Positions 10,095 through 18,282 of a stretch of DNA of 32,781 nt are shown piece by piece; the first letter of the stretch is position 1, and each line of letters starts with the position of its first letter. Made by a program: the position numbers and the translations under genes. Origin of the DNA: Dicyema japonicum. Its lineage: Eukaryota > Dicyemida > Rhombozoa > Dicyemidae. The DNA is taken from assembly GCA_011109175.1 (NCBI GenBank), contig RDEW01000113.1, positions 40,011-72,791 of the forward strand, in the 5' to 3' direction. The notes below the pieces were generated by a model. That model had not been told where the DNA came from, ran no database searches, and was given only the letters and a program-made list of their open reading frames with translations.

Positions 10095-10565
10095 CAAGAG
10101 ACTCCAGTAAGGAGATAGTCAGTAGAGTCCAAAAGTGAAGTAACGCGGGTAAATCAAGGGTTGAGCAATAAGCCACTAATTCACACTTGTTATAGATGAT
10201 TTCCAGTCAAGCCTAGACACACAAACCATTACTTCACGAAAATATGGTCCGGGAGACCACTAAAGTGTGAGTCGATAGCCAGTAGTGTCCAAATGTGGGG
10301 TCAAGTGGGTCCAGGGGATTTGAGATATAAACAACTGCTTCCCACGTTTTATCCGGTGATTTCAAGTTAAGCTTTAAGCCAAAAGCCACTACTTACTACG
10401 TGTTATTCTGTGATTTCTAGTCAAGCCTTCAGCCAAAATCCACTAGTTCACGAAAGTATGGTCAGGAGACCACTAATGCGTTAAGTCGAGTTGTGTCCAA
10501 ACGTGTGGTCACGTGGTTCATGCTTTGAACCATAAGCCACTACTTCACGAAAATATTGTCCGTAA
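10095..10565. repeat. diverged tandem repeat array
   Basis: Recurring words define units: AGTGTCCAAA-like at about 10,127, 10,287 and 10,494; GATTTC.AGTCAAGC-like at about 10,200, 10,358 and 10,411; CACGAAA.TAT.GTC at about 10,237, 10,451 and 10,547; GAGACCACTAA at about 10,253 and 10,468. Units are about 160 and 207 nt long. The longer one contains a roughly 53-nt internal duplication around 10,358-10,440. Sequence divergence shows it is old. No coding function is seen. Confidence 0.75.
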
Positions 10566-11129
10566 GAGTGTTAACAGTTAATAATAAATACCATAGGAAA
10601 TAGTCTCATCCTCTAGGAGGTTCATAAATGATACCATAAACGTGGGGATTTTTATTACTTTTCTGTGAACACTCGTTTATTCCCTTTCTCAGTGAGTGAA
10701 TCGTCCACTGCTCGTTTAAGTTGACAAATTCACCTAATTTTTTCCGTTTTCTAGACTTTTCAGAACTCCCCTGAGTCTCCTTTTTATTTGTATCAATCGA
10801 TTTCTTCCTTTAAGTGACAGATCCGTCAGTTAGTTCGTCTTTTTTAGACTTGAGATCCTTTTAGTGGTCCCAATCATCTTTTTTACTTGTTTTCTTGCTG
10901 AGGAATTAACTTCTGGAAACTATGGTCCTGAGAATGATAATTTTCTGTGATTCTTACTGTGGAATTAGTCGGCGGATTCTGTGATAAGACTTGATTGTCT
11001 TCTAGACTTTCCTGGGAGAATATAACTTCAGTTCCTCTGTTTTTCAAAGAATTTTTTCTGTTTCACAGCTTTCGTTTTCTTATAATGTCACAAAAGCCCC
11101 CGTTTCATGACCCTAGGATTCTCCATTTT
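10566..11129. other. unassigned, T-rich
   Basis: The + strand is rich in TTTTTC and TTTCACAG-like words that recur loosely between about 11,030 and 11,240, suggesting degenerate short repeats. The + strand frame at 10,995-11,252 is a product of that composition. Confidence 0.35.
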
Positions 11130-11594
11130 TCACAAAATTTCCAGTTTCACAGATCTCAGCTTCCTCAACTTTTTCAAAATTCTTTGCTTCACGGCTATCG
11201 GTTTGTACGGTTTTCGCAGAATAACAGTTTTCAGAGCTCTCAAATCTCGTAGGTAGTTCACAAAATCATCAATTTGCAGAAACGAGTCGTAAGTGCTTTC
11301 CTGTAATAAGCCATAAGCTTCATCATCCACGTGATTGTTATTTCTTGAAGCATGTGCTAGTGTGTCGACATTGTTTCTCAGTGAAGATTCATTCTTAACA
11401 AGTACCTCCTTCAAATATCCACATGGGTTAAGGACTTGGTCATTTTCTTTCTCGTTTTGGACATCCTTTAACACAGAACAATTCTCAACCCCCTCCCAAA
11501 TTACCAAATTTATGTACCCAAAAATAACCTCAAAGTTGGGAATCGACACCTTATCATACATATTGTGTTTGGATAGCAAATTGACATCATCCAA
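11130..11594 (-). CDS. hypothetical 154-codon ORF
   Basis: This is the longest open frame in the window outside the transposons. The nominal start is a TTG codon, so the true protein would begin in an upstream exon; an in-frame TGA lies a few codons before it. The N-terminal two thirds are rich in Asp, Glu, Asn and Ser. The C-terminal 35 residues are strongly basic (Lys/Arg), for example LKKLRKLRSVK. There is no signal peptide, membrane span or recognised domain. The 3' part overlaps the degenerate T-rich repeats, which may itself explain the lack of stops. It could be an exon of a nuclear or nucleic-acid-binding protein, but no function can be claimed. Confidence 0.35.
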   Translation of the reverse strand: MDDVNLLSKHNMYDKVSIPNFEVIFGYINLVIWEGVENCSVLKDVQNEKENDQVLNPCGYLKEVLVKNESSLRNNVDTLAHASRNNNHVDDEAYGLLQESTYDSFLQIDDFVNYLRDLRALKTVILRKPYKPIAVKQRILKKLRKLRSVKLEIL

Positions 11595-12444
11595 ATCAAT
11601 TCACGAGTTTGCTGATTTATAGAGTCTTAACATGGTTCTAACCTTTGTATTACCTCCTGATGTTCTTCCTGTATGTCAGGACGCTCAGACTATGAGTAAA
11701 ATTAGTCACCAGGTAGTAAAGTAGACGTATTTCAAGTCACTTCCAGTATCCTCCGCTACCTCAAGACAATAAGAGTCGATTTCATTAAATTTACCAAATC
11801 AAACAGAATGTTATCAAATTTGCATATTTTGCATAATTTAGCATCTGCTTGCTCGAAATCTGAGTTGGAGAATTATTCGTATTCTAAAATAGACAAAGCT
11901 AACAAACCATGCATGTTTTTGTTTTATCCCCCATACTCAAGATGTGGATTCAGACCGTAGGGTTCCGAAAATGTGACTATTTTCTGATATATACATTTAT
12001 TTTATTAACCCCAAAATCACGAGAAAGATGATAAAAGTCATCGTCTAGTTAAGTGATACCAGTCCTTTTCCTGCGGTTAGTTTTGGAGTCCTGGATTAAT
12101 CTCCACAGCCGGGAATGTTTCTTTTCATATCTCGGGGAGGCGTCCATATATAGTCTGATGTGCGGTACGAGTGGATGGTCAGGGGACTTTGCTATCTTAA
12201 GGATTCACAAACTAGCCCAATTTTCACGTCCAAACTAGCCCAGGTGTCTTCTGAGTAAGGTGGATATGAGTATTACATCTGAAGAAAGAGAAATCTTCAA
12301 TCATGTGACTACATGATGCCTCGTGGCCAATTAAGACAATCATAGTTAAGTTAGTCTATTAAATGCACTCCAGGGTTCCATTTGTGCTGTGCTCTTTACG
12401 ATTCGCTCTATCTTTCGCACTATGAATTTCCATAAACCTGAAAT
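11595..12444. other. unassigned AT-rich region
   Basis: Only short unrecognised frames (12,053-12,238 +) are present. No repeats or RNA genes were recognised. Confidence 0.35.
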
Positions 12445-12680
12445 GTGGAGATAGAGCAAAAAAATTTTTTTGACTCGCTTACAAACGAGATGGGGCAGAT
12501 GCTTGGTTGCAAGGTACTCATTATTCCAATAGTAATGACGTGGGAAGGAATTGCAAAAAGTACCACAAAGGTTATCTTGTCTGGGAAGCGGAGATCGAAG
12601 GAGAACTCGTCGCTAGAAGAGAAATATGATAAAAAGTAATATTTCCTAATTTTATATTTCTTTAATGTTGAAATAATTAT
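12445..12680 (+). pseudogene. unclassified dispersed repeat, copy 2, with a 64-codon coding remnant
   Basis: The frame 12,445-12,639 encodes a stretch with VLIIPIVMTWEGI followed by a basic, glutamate-rich end (SKENSSLEEKYDKK). Its 3' half (12,571-12,633) matches the repeat at 7815-7870, so at least two copies exist in the same orientation 4.8 kb apart. Conservation of a charged peptide between copies hints at a coding mobile element of a type I cannot name. Each copy is short and 5'-truncated. Confidence 0.45.
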
Positions 12681-12768
12681 CATAATTTGTTAACATATGT
12701 ACTTTGTTCTACATACGTATATTAGTTCGTTTATTAATGACTAACGACGTTTCTATTTTATTATCGTT

Positions 12769-13153
12769 ATGGAAGGCTACGATTTTCTCAACAACTCTCA
12801 TTGGGAGGAAAATCAAGAGAATGTTGACACATTGAGTAATTATTGATCTTAATAAAATAGGAAATTTACATAATGACAGATTTAATAAATTATTGGAGTC
12901 TAATTCCAGTATTTCCAATTTATTCAAAGTCGAGCGTAAAAGGTTCCAATACTCCCAAAAGGACATGTCAAACATGATGAATGTACTGGGGTATAGAATT
13001 TCTACTAATACCATTGGACGTTTCGAAAGCGGTACATTATCGCTAAAAAAGATGCGTAATTATAAGGATATCTTTATAATTACACTCAGCTACCTTATTG
13101 ATAAGAACCATTCAACAGAGTGTATTAGAAACATTCCACGTCATAGAATGTAG
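12769..13153 (+). CDS. divergent POU-specific-domain protein, two exons with a 25-nt intron
   Basis: The gene starts at ATG 12,769 (exon 1 to 12,835), skips a 25-nt GT...AG intron and continues from 12,861 to TAG at 13,151-13,153. The spliced length of 360 nt gives 119 residues. Residues from about 42 resemble the POU-specific (lambda-repressor-like) DNA-binding domain: F..ERKRFQYSQKD in place of the F-K-x-R-R-I-x-L-G-x-T-Q-x-D-V block, and TNTIGRFESGTLSLKKM in place of the recognition helix S-Q-T-T-I-C-R-F-E-x-L-x-L-S-x-K-N-M. The invariant RFE and the Gln of helix 2 are kept. No POU homeodomain follows before the retrotransposon at 13.2 kb, about 80 nt downstream. The protein may be POU-specific-only, or the homeodomain exons may have been separated or lost by that insertion. 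POU proteins are metazoan transcription factors. Confidence 0.75.
12836..12860 (+). other. 25-nt intron in the POU-like gene
   Basis: It begins GTAAT and ends AAATAG. Exon 1 alone stops at TGA inside this segment. Removing it fuses the ATG frame to the POU-specific frame with a split AGA codon and no other change. Confidence 0.75.
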
Positions 13154-13234
13154 TTAGATGTATAAAAACTATTTGTAGTAATGATATTTTTGTTTTATGT
13201 TGTAACTAATTGTTTTTAAATTTCTTAAGAATAT

Positions 13235-14101
13235 ATGACGTTGTGGCTCACCAAGAGGTGTCATTTGGTTGTGCCTGTGCCCTACACAGCACACATGAAA
13301 AAGAACCACACTATTTCCCTATCGTCTCTCTTCAAGGAGATCTCGATGGCGACCATTGAGCGGGCACGAAGCTTTCGCTCCCAAGAATCCCTCCTGACAT
13401 CCGGTGACATTGAACTAAACCCAGGGCCGCAGAATAGACCCATCAGAATCTTACAACTTAACACCAATGGAATCACCTCGAAACATACCGAATTGGCTGA
13501 GTACCTGGTTAAACACCGTATTGACATTGCCCTTCTACAGGAGTCACGTTTGTCTGCCTTCTCCCAAACACCAAAATTCAAAAACTACTCTTTGCTCCGT
13601 TCTGAGCGATCAAATGGATCTCACGGTGGTGGCCTGGTCACCCTCATTCACAACTCCATCCCATTCACGGATACCACTGACCACACATTGACAGCGGCTT
13701 CTGATAAACATATGGAATTGCTATCCATCACCATCAATATTATGTCAACTCCTTACACAATTCTGAATATCTACATTCCCCCTTCGTCTTGCTGCCAGAA
13801 GAGTTACCGACCAAACCTAGAATTCCTTCAACTATACGAAAACATAGTTATTTGCGGCGATCTAAACGCTAAAGATCCACTATGGTTCCGAAACCAGAAT
13901 TCGGACCACAGAGGGAAACAAGTGATCTCTGAACTGGAACACCTAGTGATATTAAATAACCCCCGCCAACACACGAGATGTGGAACACGCCTGGGGATCC
14001 TAACACGTCTCCTGACCTCTCCATATGCTCAGCTCCCCTTGCAAAATCGATCTACTGGGATGTCAGATATGACTTACCCTCAGATCATAACCCTATTCTG
14101 A
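13235..14101 (+). pseudogene. retrotransposon leader, 2A motif and AP-endonuclease domain (frame 1 segment)
   Basis: This frame holds 288 codons. Residues 1-50 are a basic, Ser-rich leader; residues 57-65 are GDIELNPGP (2A); the endonuclease runs from residue 70. Visible endonuclease blocks: LQLNTNGI (metal-binding Asn), LLQESRL (catalytic Glu), HGGGLVTLI, ILNIYIPPS, VICGDLNAKDPLW (GDxN) and RGKQ. The frame is lost near 13,980; the next block, with the catalytic PSDHNPI motif, is read in another frame (13,978 to about 14,220). In this family the endonuclease nicks target DNA to prime reverse transcription. The nominal ATG at 13,235 lies within a few bases of the composition boundary, so it is a reasonable start. 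Confidence 0.85.
13403..13429 (+). other. 2A-type ribosome-skipping motif, GDIELNPGP
   Basis: The nine residues match the 2A consensus D(V/I)ExNPG-P exactly, and the preceding residues (ESLLTS) also fit the usual upstream context. In characterised 2A sequences the ribosome fails to form the Gly-Pro bond (here at 13,426/13,427) and continues from Pro, releasing the leader separately. Such motifs are known at this same place, just before the endonuclease, in trypanosome L1Tc/ingi elements and in some animal CR1-like elements. Confidence 0.9.
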
Positions 14102-14745
14102 TCGACATCTTCTTGCATTTCGGACGAACTATGTCGAGGCGAACCTATGTGAACTACAAAAGGGCGAGATGGATCGACTTCACGGTTGACGTCGAAACGT
14201 CGCTGGAAAACTTCTCTGTGAAAATTTTACCTCTCCAGACAAAGCCATTGCACATTTCAACTCAGCCATCCTTTCGGCGGATAGAAAGCACGTCCCTAAA
14301 GGATTCATCCATGATTACAAACTATTTTTCAACAAAGAAATATTGGATCTCATCTGTGAGAGAAGACACCTAAAACGTTCCCGAACAACCAACCAGCAAC
14401 TCCAAGATGAAATTTCTTCCCTAAACAAGAAGATAACCCACCTCATTACGGAGCTCAAAAAGGAGAAGTGGTCCACTTTCGTCTCTCGATTGAATCCAAA
14501 ATCAAAACCCCAAAGTTTCTGGAGATTTATCAGAGAAATACAATCAAATCAAACCGAATCGAGCACAACCCATGGAGGTAGACTTGGAAAGGACAACCAA
14601 ACGAAAGATTTCCACTGCCAGGCAAATGACTTGATGACTCACTATTGCAAAATGAGTCATATTCCAATGAATAAAGAAAATCGACCTCATATTACTAAAC
14701 CCCCAAGGGTAACAAAGGCACGATTCGAAGTATCATAAGTCATGT
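14100..14745 (+). pseudogene. retrotransposon region between endonuclease and RT (frameshifted)
   Basis: From about 14,220 the coding frame switches to the one open at 14,343-14,738. It carries a predicted helical, Lys/Glu-rich connector (SSLNKKITHLITELKKEKW) followed by SFWRFIREI, typical of the segment preceding the RT in CR1/Jockey-like elements. The frame changes again at about 14,710-14,740, just before the first RT block. Confidence 0.8.
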
Positions 14746-16486
14746 TCAAAACCTCATTACAAACTCAAGAAACTCACCAGCCACGGGACCCGATCGGATC
14801 AGCATATTCCACCTAAAGCACCTCGGTCCAAACGGGCTCTTGGCACTTAAAGATATCTACGAATTCTCCATCAACAGGTGTTTCATCCCGATGTTATGGA
14901 AGAAGTCGAACATTATCCCAATACTCAAGAACAACAAAGCCTCCTCCTTGCCCTCTTCGTTCAGGCCAATTTCCTTAACATCTGTTGTCTCAAAAATCCT
15001 CGAAAGGATCATTCTTAACGAAATCACCCCCTACCTCGACCTCTCCGACTCACAACATGGTTTCCGTCCTTTACACTCGACCACCACGCACTTACTGACA
15101 CTAACCCAATACATCTCCAACGGTTTCAACAACTGCAAACCCCCGGAACGAACTGTCTTGGCCTCTATTGACCTAACTAAAGCTTTCGACAGAATCTCCC
15201 GTGTGGTCCTCTGCAACAAGATCTATTCTTCAAATATTCCCTCTGTATGGAAGTCATGGCTCACAAATTTCCTCTCGGGAAGACTGGGTCATACGTGTCT
15301 ATATTCAAATCTATCAAGATATCGACTCCTACCAAACGGTGTTCCCCAGGGATCAGTCCTTTCACCCTCACTTTTCAACCTTTACGTCAAAGACATCCCA
15401 ACAACCCAAAATACGTTACTATTGACATATGCCGATGATCTAGTAATCGCATCCAGGAGTGGCGATGTTCGACTGGCCACCGAAAAAGTGCAGTACCACC
15501 TGAACTTGCTATCCGACTGGATGAACTTAAACTGGATGAGTGTTTCCACCTCGAAGTCATCAGCTACCCTGTTCACAACCGATCGAAGACAATTCAACCT
15601 AAACCCCACACTCTCGTTGGGAGACGAACCACTCCCCTTAAATAAATACCCGAAGATCCTTGGAGTTGTCTTCGATCCTTCACTCTGTTTCAACAGACAA
15701 GTGGAGGAAGTAATGACAAAAGCCAAGCGGAAACTTAACATATTACGGGCAGTAGCTGGCCACTCAAACGGTCAGCAAAAAGAAAACTTAACTCTTCTCT
15801 ACAAACAGTTCATCAGGACTACACTCAACTACGCCTCACCAAGTTGGGCCCCCTCAATCTCCTTGTCCCTTTCTCAAGAACTGCAGAAAGTGCAAAACTC
15901 GGCGCTGAGAATAATAACTGGCTGCTTAAAGTCAACCCCCACCGACCATTTACATTGGGAGTCGAAAATCCTCCCGCTCTATGACCACCTGGAAATGCGT
16001 AATTTACAATTCCTACGGCAGTCGTTCGACCCGAATCACCCAGTTCACGCTTTGCTAAGTAACAATAACCGCAGATACATACGCAGGACCCTCTTTGACC
16101 TACAAAGAGCCTTGTCGAAGATCACCCCCCCTCAAGAAGACTCAACTTGGACCCGCCGAATCCATGATTTTATCTCAACACGGGCCATTAGGACACTTCA
16201 ATATAACAAAGTCTTGGAGCGCTTCCCCCCTGATATCAGTCCAACGGAACAATCGCTCCCGAGGAAGATCAGAATCGGACTGGCTCGCCTACGATGTGGA
16301 CACCACCCTTTTCTGGCTGGCAGAGTAGTTCGAGACCTTTTTCCCTGCCCTGGACCACCGGATGCAAAAGTCGAGGATCTCTGGGAGCGGCCTGTCCGGA
16401 CTGCACGCTCTCTGATGGTCGCCGGCTTCCCACTTGCTGACGAAGCCGGGGTTAATAATTTAATTTATATTTTATTATGTAAATGA
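14711..16486 (+). pseudogene. retrotransposon reverse transcriptase and C-terminal region
   Basis: A single frame is open from before 14,720 to 16,486 (548 codons from the TTG at 14,840). Blocks in order: ATGPDRIS..HLKHLGP (RT block 0), SFRPISLTSVVSKILERI, HGFRPLHST, LASIDLTKAFDRI, NGVPQGSVLSPSLFNLY, YADD at 15,428-15,439 (catalytic aspartates intact), LNWMSVSTSKSSAT, LGVVFDPSL and the thumb. The C-terminus has PRKIRIGLARLRCGHHP. A CPDC pair from the expected terminal zinc knuckle is read only in another frame near 16,390, so the last 30 codons of the long frame are out of register. It copies element RNA into DNA at the nicked target. The RT itself looks intact. Confidence 0.9.
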
Positions 16487-17340
16487 AGTCAAAAATCGAC
16501 AACAAATAAATCGAGTAAATTATTTAATTTAAGCGGATTTTAATCCAGATCGCTAATAATCCCCCCGTTCGCTTATCAGAATAGTGTGCCATCAACATCT
16601 ATTCCCCATCTCCACATCAAAGTCAGTCAGATATCTCTGTTAGAGTCCAGTGGGATGTCCACAAGTTGAGAGTTAGCAGAGGTTGAAAAACCCAAACTGA
16701 GGGAAAAACATCTTTTTTAGATAAAACATCGATTTGGGGGAGATTTTATAATTTTAATAGTAATAATTAAATTTCTTTAGTAGTGAACCCCCAAATGAAG
16801 AAAATTAGTAACAAAATTTGAACCCAGCGTTATTTAACCAACAAAAAAGTTAATATCCAACAACCTTCCTCGCCTTGCCTATTGCCAGCCTCCTAGGCAA
16901 GTTCGATTCTGGTTGCTGAAACATCTCCAGGGTGCCTTGTCCAATTGAACCCTCTGCCCATATTGCATGTTTTTGCTCTGCTTCCTATACTACAGTGTCA
17001 GCTTCTCTAATGTCTGCTTTAAAAAATTGACTGTACATAGACCTGAAGTTCCTATCTACCAGTTTTAGACACCACTTTGGTACTTTGTTGCAATTCTTTC
17101 CAACGTCATTACTGTTGGAATAACGTGGACCTCATAGCAAAGCATCTTCCCAATCTCGTCTGCAAGGAAGTAATTATAATGCATTTGAATGTAGTCAAAC
17201 AAAAAACTCTTAAAAAATTCGTGCATTCACTAAGAAATAGAACAAAATAACATGAAAATAACAGATTTATTTATCAAAAAAATAAAAATCTCAAAATTGG
17301 GGAATTTATGACCCATTTGGGGTCAGACTGTATCTTTACA
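16487..17340. other. unassigned AT-rich region
   Basis: No open frame of interest. A + strand stretch near 16,860-17,100 has more balanced composition (for example CCTCGCCTTGCCTATTGCC) and may be a decayed repeat, but I recognise no motif. Confidence 0.35.
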
Positions 17341-17369
17341 AATTGCATATTTACAGTAAATATGCAATT
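17341..17369. repeat. perfect 29-bp palindrome (14-bp arms, 1-nt centre)
   Basis: The arm AATTGCATATTTAC is followed by one A and its exact reverse complement. It lies about 20 nt beyond the 3' end of the - strand membrane ORF at 17,390. A palindrome this long and perfect is unlikely by chance, even in AT-rich DNA. It could be a 3' stem-loop, a binding site for a dimeric protein or an element end. Confidence 0.85.
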
Positions 17370-17389
17370 ATAGCCATTTTAATTCATTT

Positions 17390-17773
17390 TTAACAAACAA
17401 ATGATAACAACCACATCAAGCATAACACCTGACAGTTAATCACCTCATAAAAATCATTGATTGACAGGTTATATGTAGCCAGTAAGAGACGCGTAATCAC
17501 CATGGACATATTATGGCTATAAAATAAATGAATTCTAAGTTCACCAATCAAAATGAGATGTATAACGACCAAAGTGAGATAAATATAAATCGGAGTAATT
17601 AAACGATAAAGGAGATAAAGCTCTAGACGTTTATCCTCGCCTATATAATATACACGTTCTCGTCTTTCATGATAGCAATAAAGATCTATGGAGGAGTTAT
17701 TAAGTTTCACAAAATTCACTTTTTTAGTGCGACCAGATGTCCTAGTTTTTTGAAATAAGACAATGAATTTATG
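17390..17773 (-). CDS. hypothetical membrane-protein exon (about 127 codons)
   Basis: The - strand frame is open from 17,773 to TAA at 17,390-17,392. A basic N-terminal part (KTRTSGRTKKV) and a YYIGEDKR-like stretch are followed by three hydrophobic runs: around IYIYLTLVVIHLILIG, the MSMVITRLLLAT region, and the CQVLCLMWLLSFVC end. No in-frame ATG is seen near the start, so it would be a terminal exon. No family is recognised. AT-rich non-coding DNA often yields Ile/Leu-rich frames, so a chance frame is a real alternative. Confidence 0.35.
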   Translation of the reverse strand, partial: HKFIVLFQKTRTSGRTKKVNFVKLNNSSIDLYCYHERRERVYYIGEDKRLELYLLYRLITPIYIYLTLVVIHLILIGELRIHLFYSHNMSMVITRLLLATYNLSINDFYEVINCQVLCLMWLLSFVC

Positions 17774-17945
17774 CTATCCCCACTTTCTTGAAAGCAATCG
17801 CACAGAATGTGAACCATTACTGCCTTTTCAAGTGGTATTTGGGTTTCTTAAATAATAAAACTAATTACTGAAATAAGGTTACTCAAAATAGGAAGTGGTT
17901 ATACTTGCCCTCATAATTAATATTTAATAAAATAATTTTTTTTAA
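17774..17945. other. unassigned
   Basis: A-rich spacer between the membrane ORF and an RLE relic. Nothing recognised. Confidence 0.3.
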
Positions 17946-18240
17946 ATAAAATAATTTTTTAACAATTAAACAAATGTCAGTTGAGGAAGCCTGCTGCGTG
18001 GATTGCGAACAATTCCCTCGGAGTATGGCTATTCCAATCTTTTGTCTTAGCCATAACCCTTCTCGTTTATCCCTTTTCTTTCTGGCAAGCAATCCTCTGA
18101 GTTCTCGCAAGAACTCAGCCCTGATTGGACCAACGGCTCCCGATGATTCGGTTGCAACAGGAGTAAATCGGTAGCGATCCCCGAGGCAAGAATATTTCTT
18201 GATTTTTAGGTTCTCCGCAGTCGAAGCAGCTGCTCCATGA
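17946..18240 (-). pseudogene. RLE retroelement endonuclease, C-terminal fragment
   Basis: A single - strand frame is open through the whole segment. It encodes AASTAENLKIKKYSCLGDRY, FTPVATESSGAVGP, an acidic/basic helix, then RQKIGIAILRGN. This is the same order as AE..K..KY, F.PVA.ETSG..GP and ER.S.A.VRGN in the better copies at 19.9-20.3 and 23.5-23.9 kb. The PDG and WDxTC part is missing, so it is 5'-truncated beyond the active-site region. It ends about 45 nt before the ShKT gene, which is on the opposite strand. Confidence 0.8.
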
Positions 18241-18282
18241 GAATAAATACACTGATAAAAGCAATTCAGCGGTATAATTTTA

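Larger units (their letters stand above)
13230..16486 (+). mobile_element. APE-type non-LTR retrotransposon (CR1/ingi-like) with a 2A motif
   Basis: A sharp shift from AT-rich to balanced base composition near 13,230 and back near 16,455 delimits the element. It encodes an N-terminal leader, a 2A-type sequence, an apurinic/apyrimidinic endonuclease, a reverse transcriptase and a C-terminal RIGLARLRCGHHP region. At least four frameshifts (near 13,980, 14,220, 14,720 and 16,390) but few in-frame stops mark it as recently dead. No RNase H domain is visible. The 3' end after 16,455 is AT-rich without a clear poly-A tail, and no target-site duplication could be read with confidence. It sits just downstream of the POU-like gene. 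Confidence 0.9.

Noticed and set aside
10995-11252. + strand 85-codon frame in T-rich DNA
   Set aside because: It is the mirror of the Lys-rich end of the - strand ORF and of degenerate TTTTTC/TTTCACAG repeats, and its composition explains its openness.
13070-13110. A 34-nt intron at the 3' end of the POU-like exon (GTAATTATAAGG...CTCAG)
   Set aside because: The unspliced frame continues the POU-specific fourth helix better than the spliced one, so no intron is needed.
13282-13581. - strand 99-codon frame over the endonuclease region
   Set aside because: Antisense shadow of a clearly conserved + strand coding sequence.
14840-16486. Host gene encoding a reverse transcriptase (telomerase-like)
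   Set aside because: An APE endonuclease upstream, CR1-type RT block order and the base-composition borders show a non-LTR retrotransposon.
16885-16930. tRNA-like T-loop (AGTTCGATTCTGG)
   Set aside because: The stems do not pair and no cloverleaf can be drawn.
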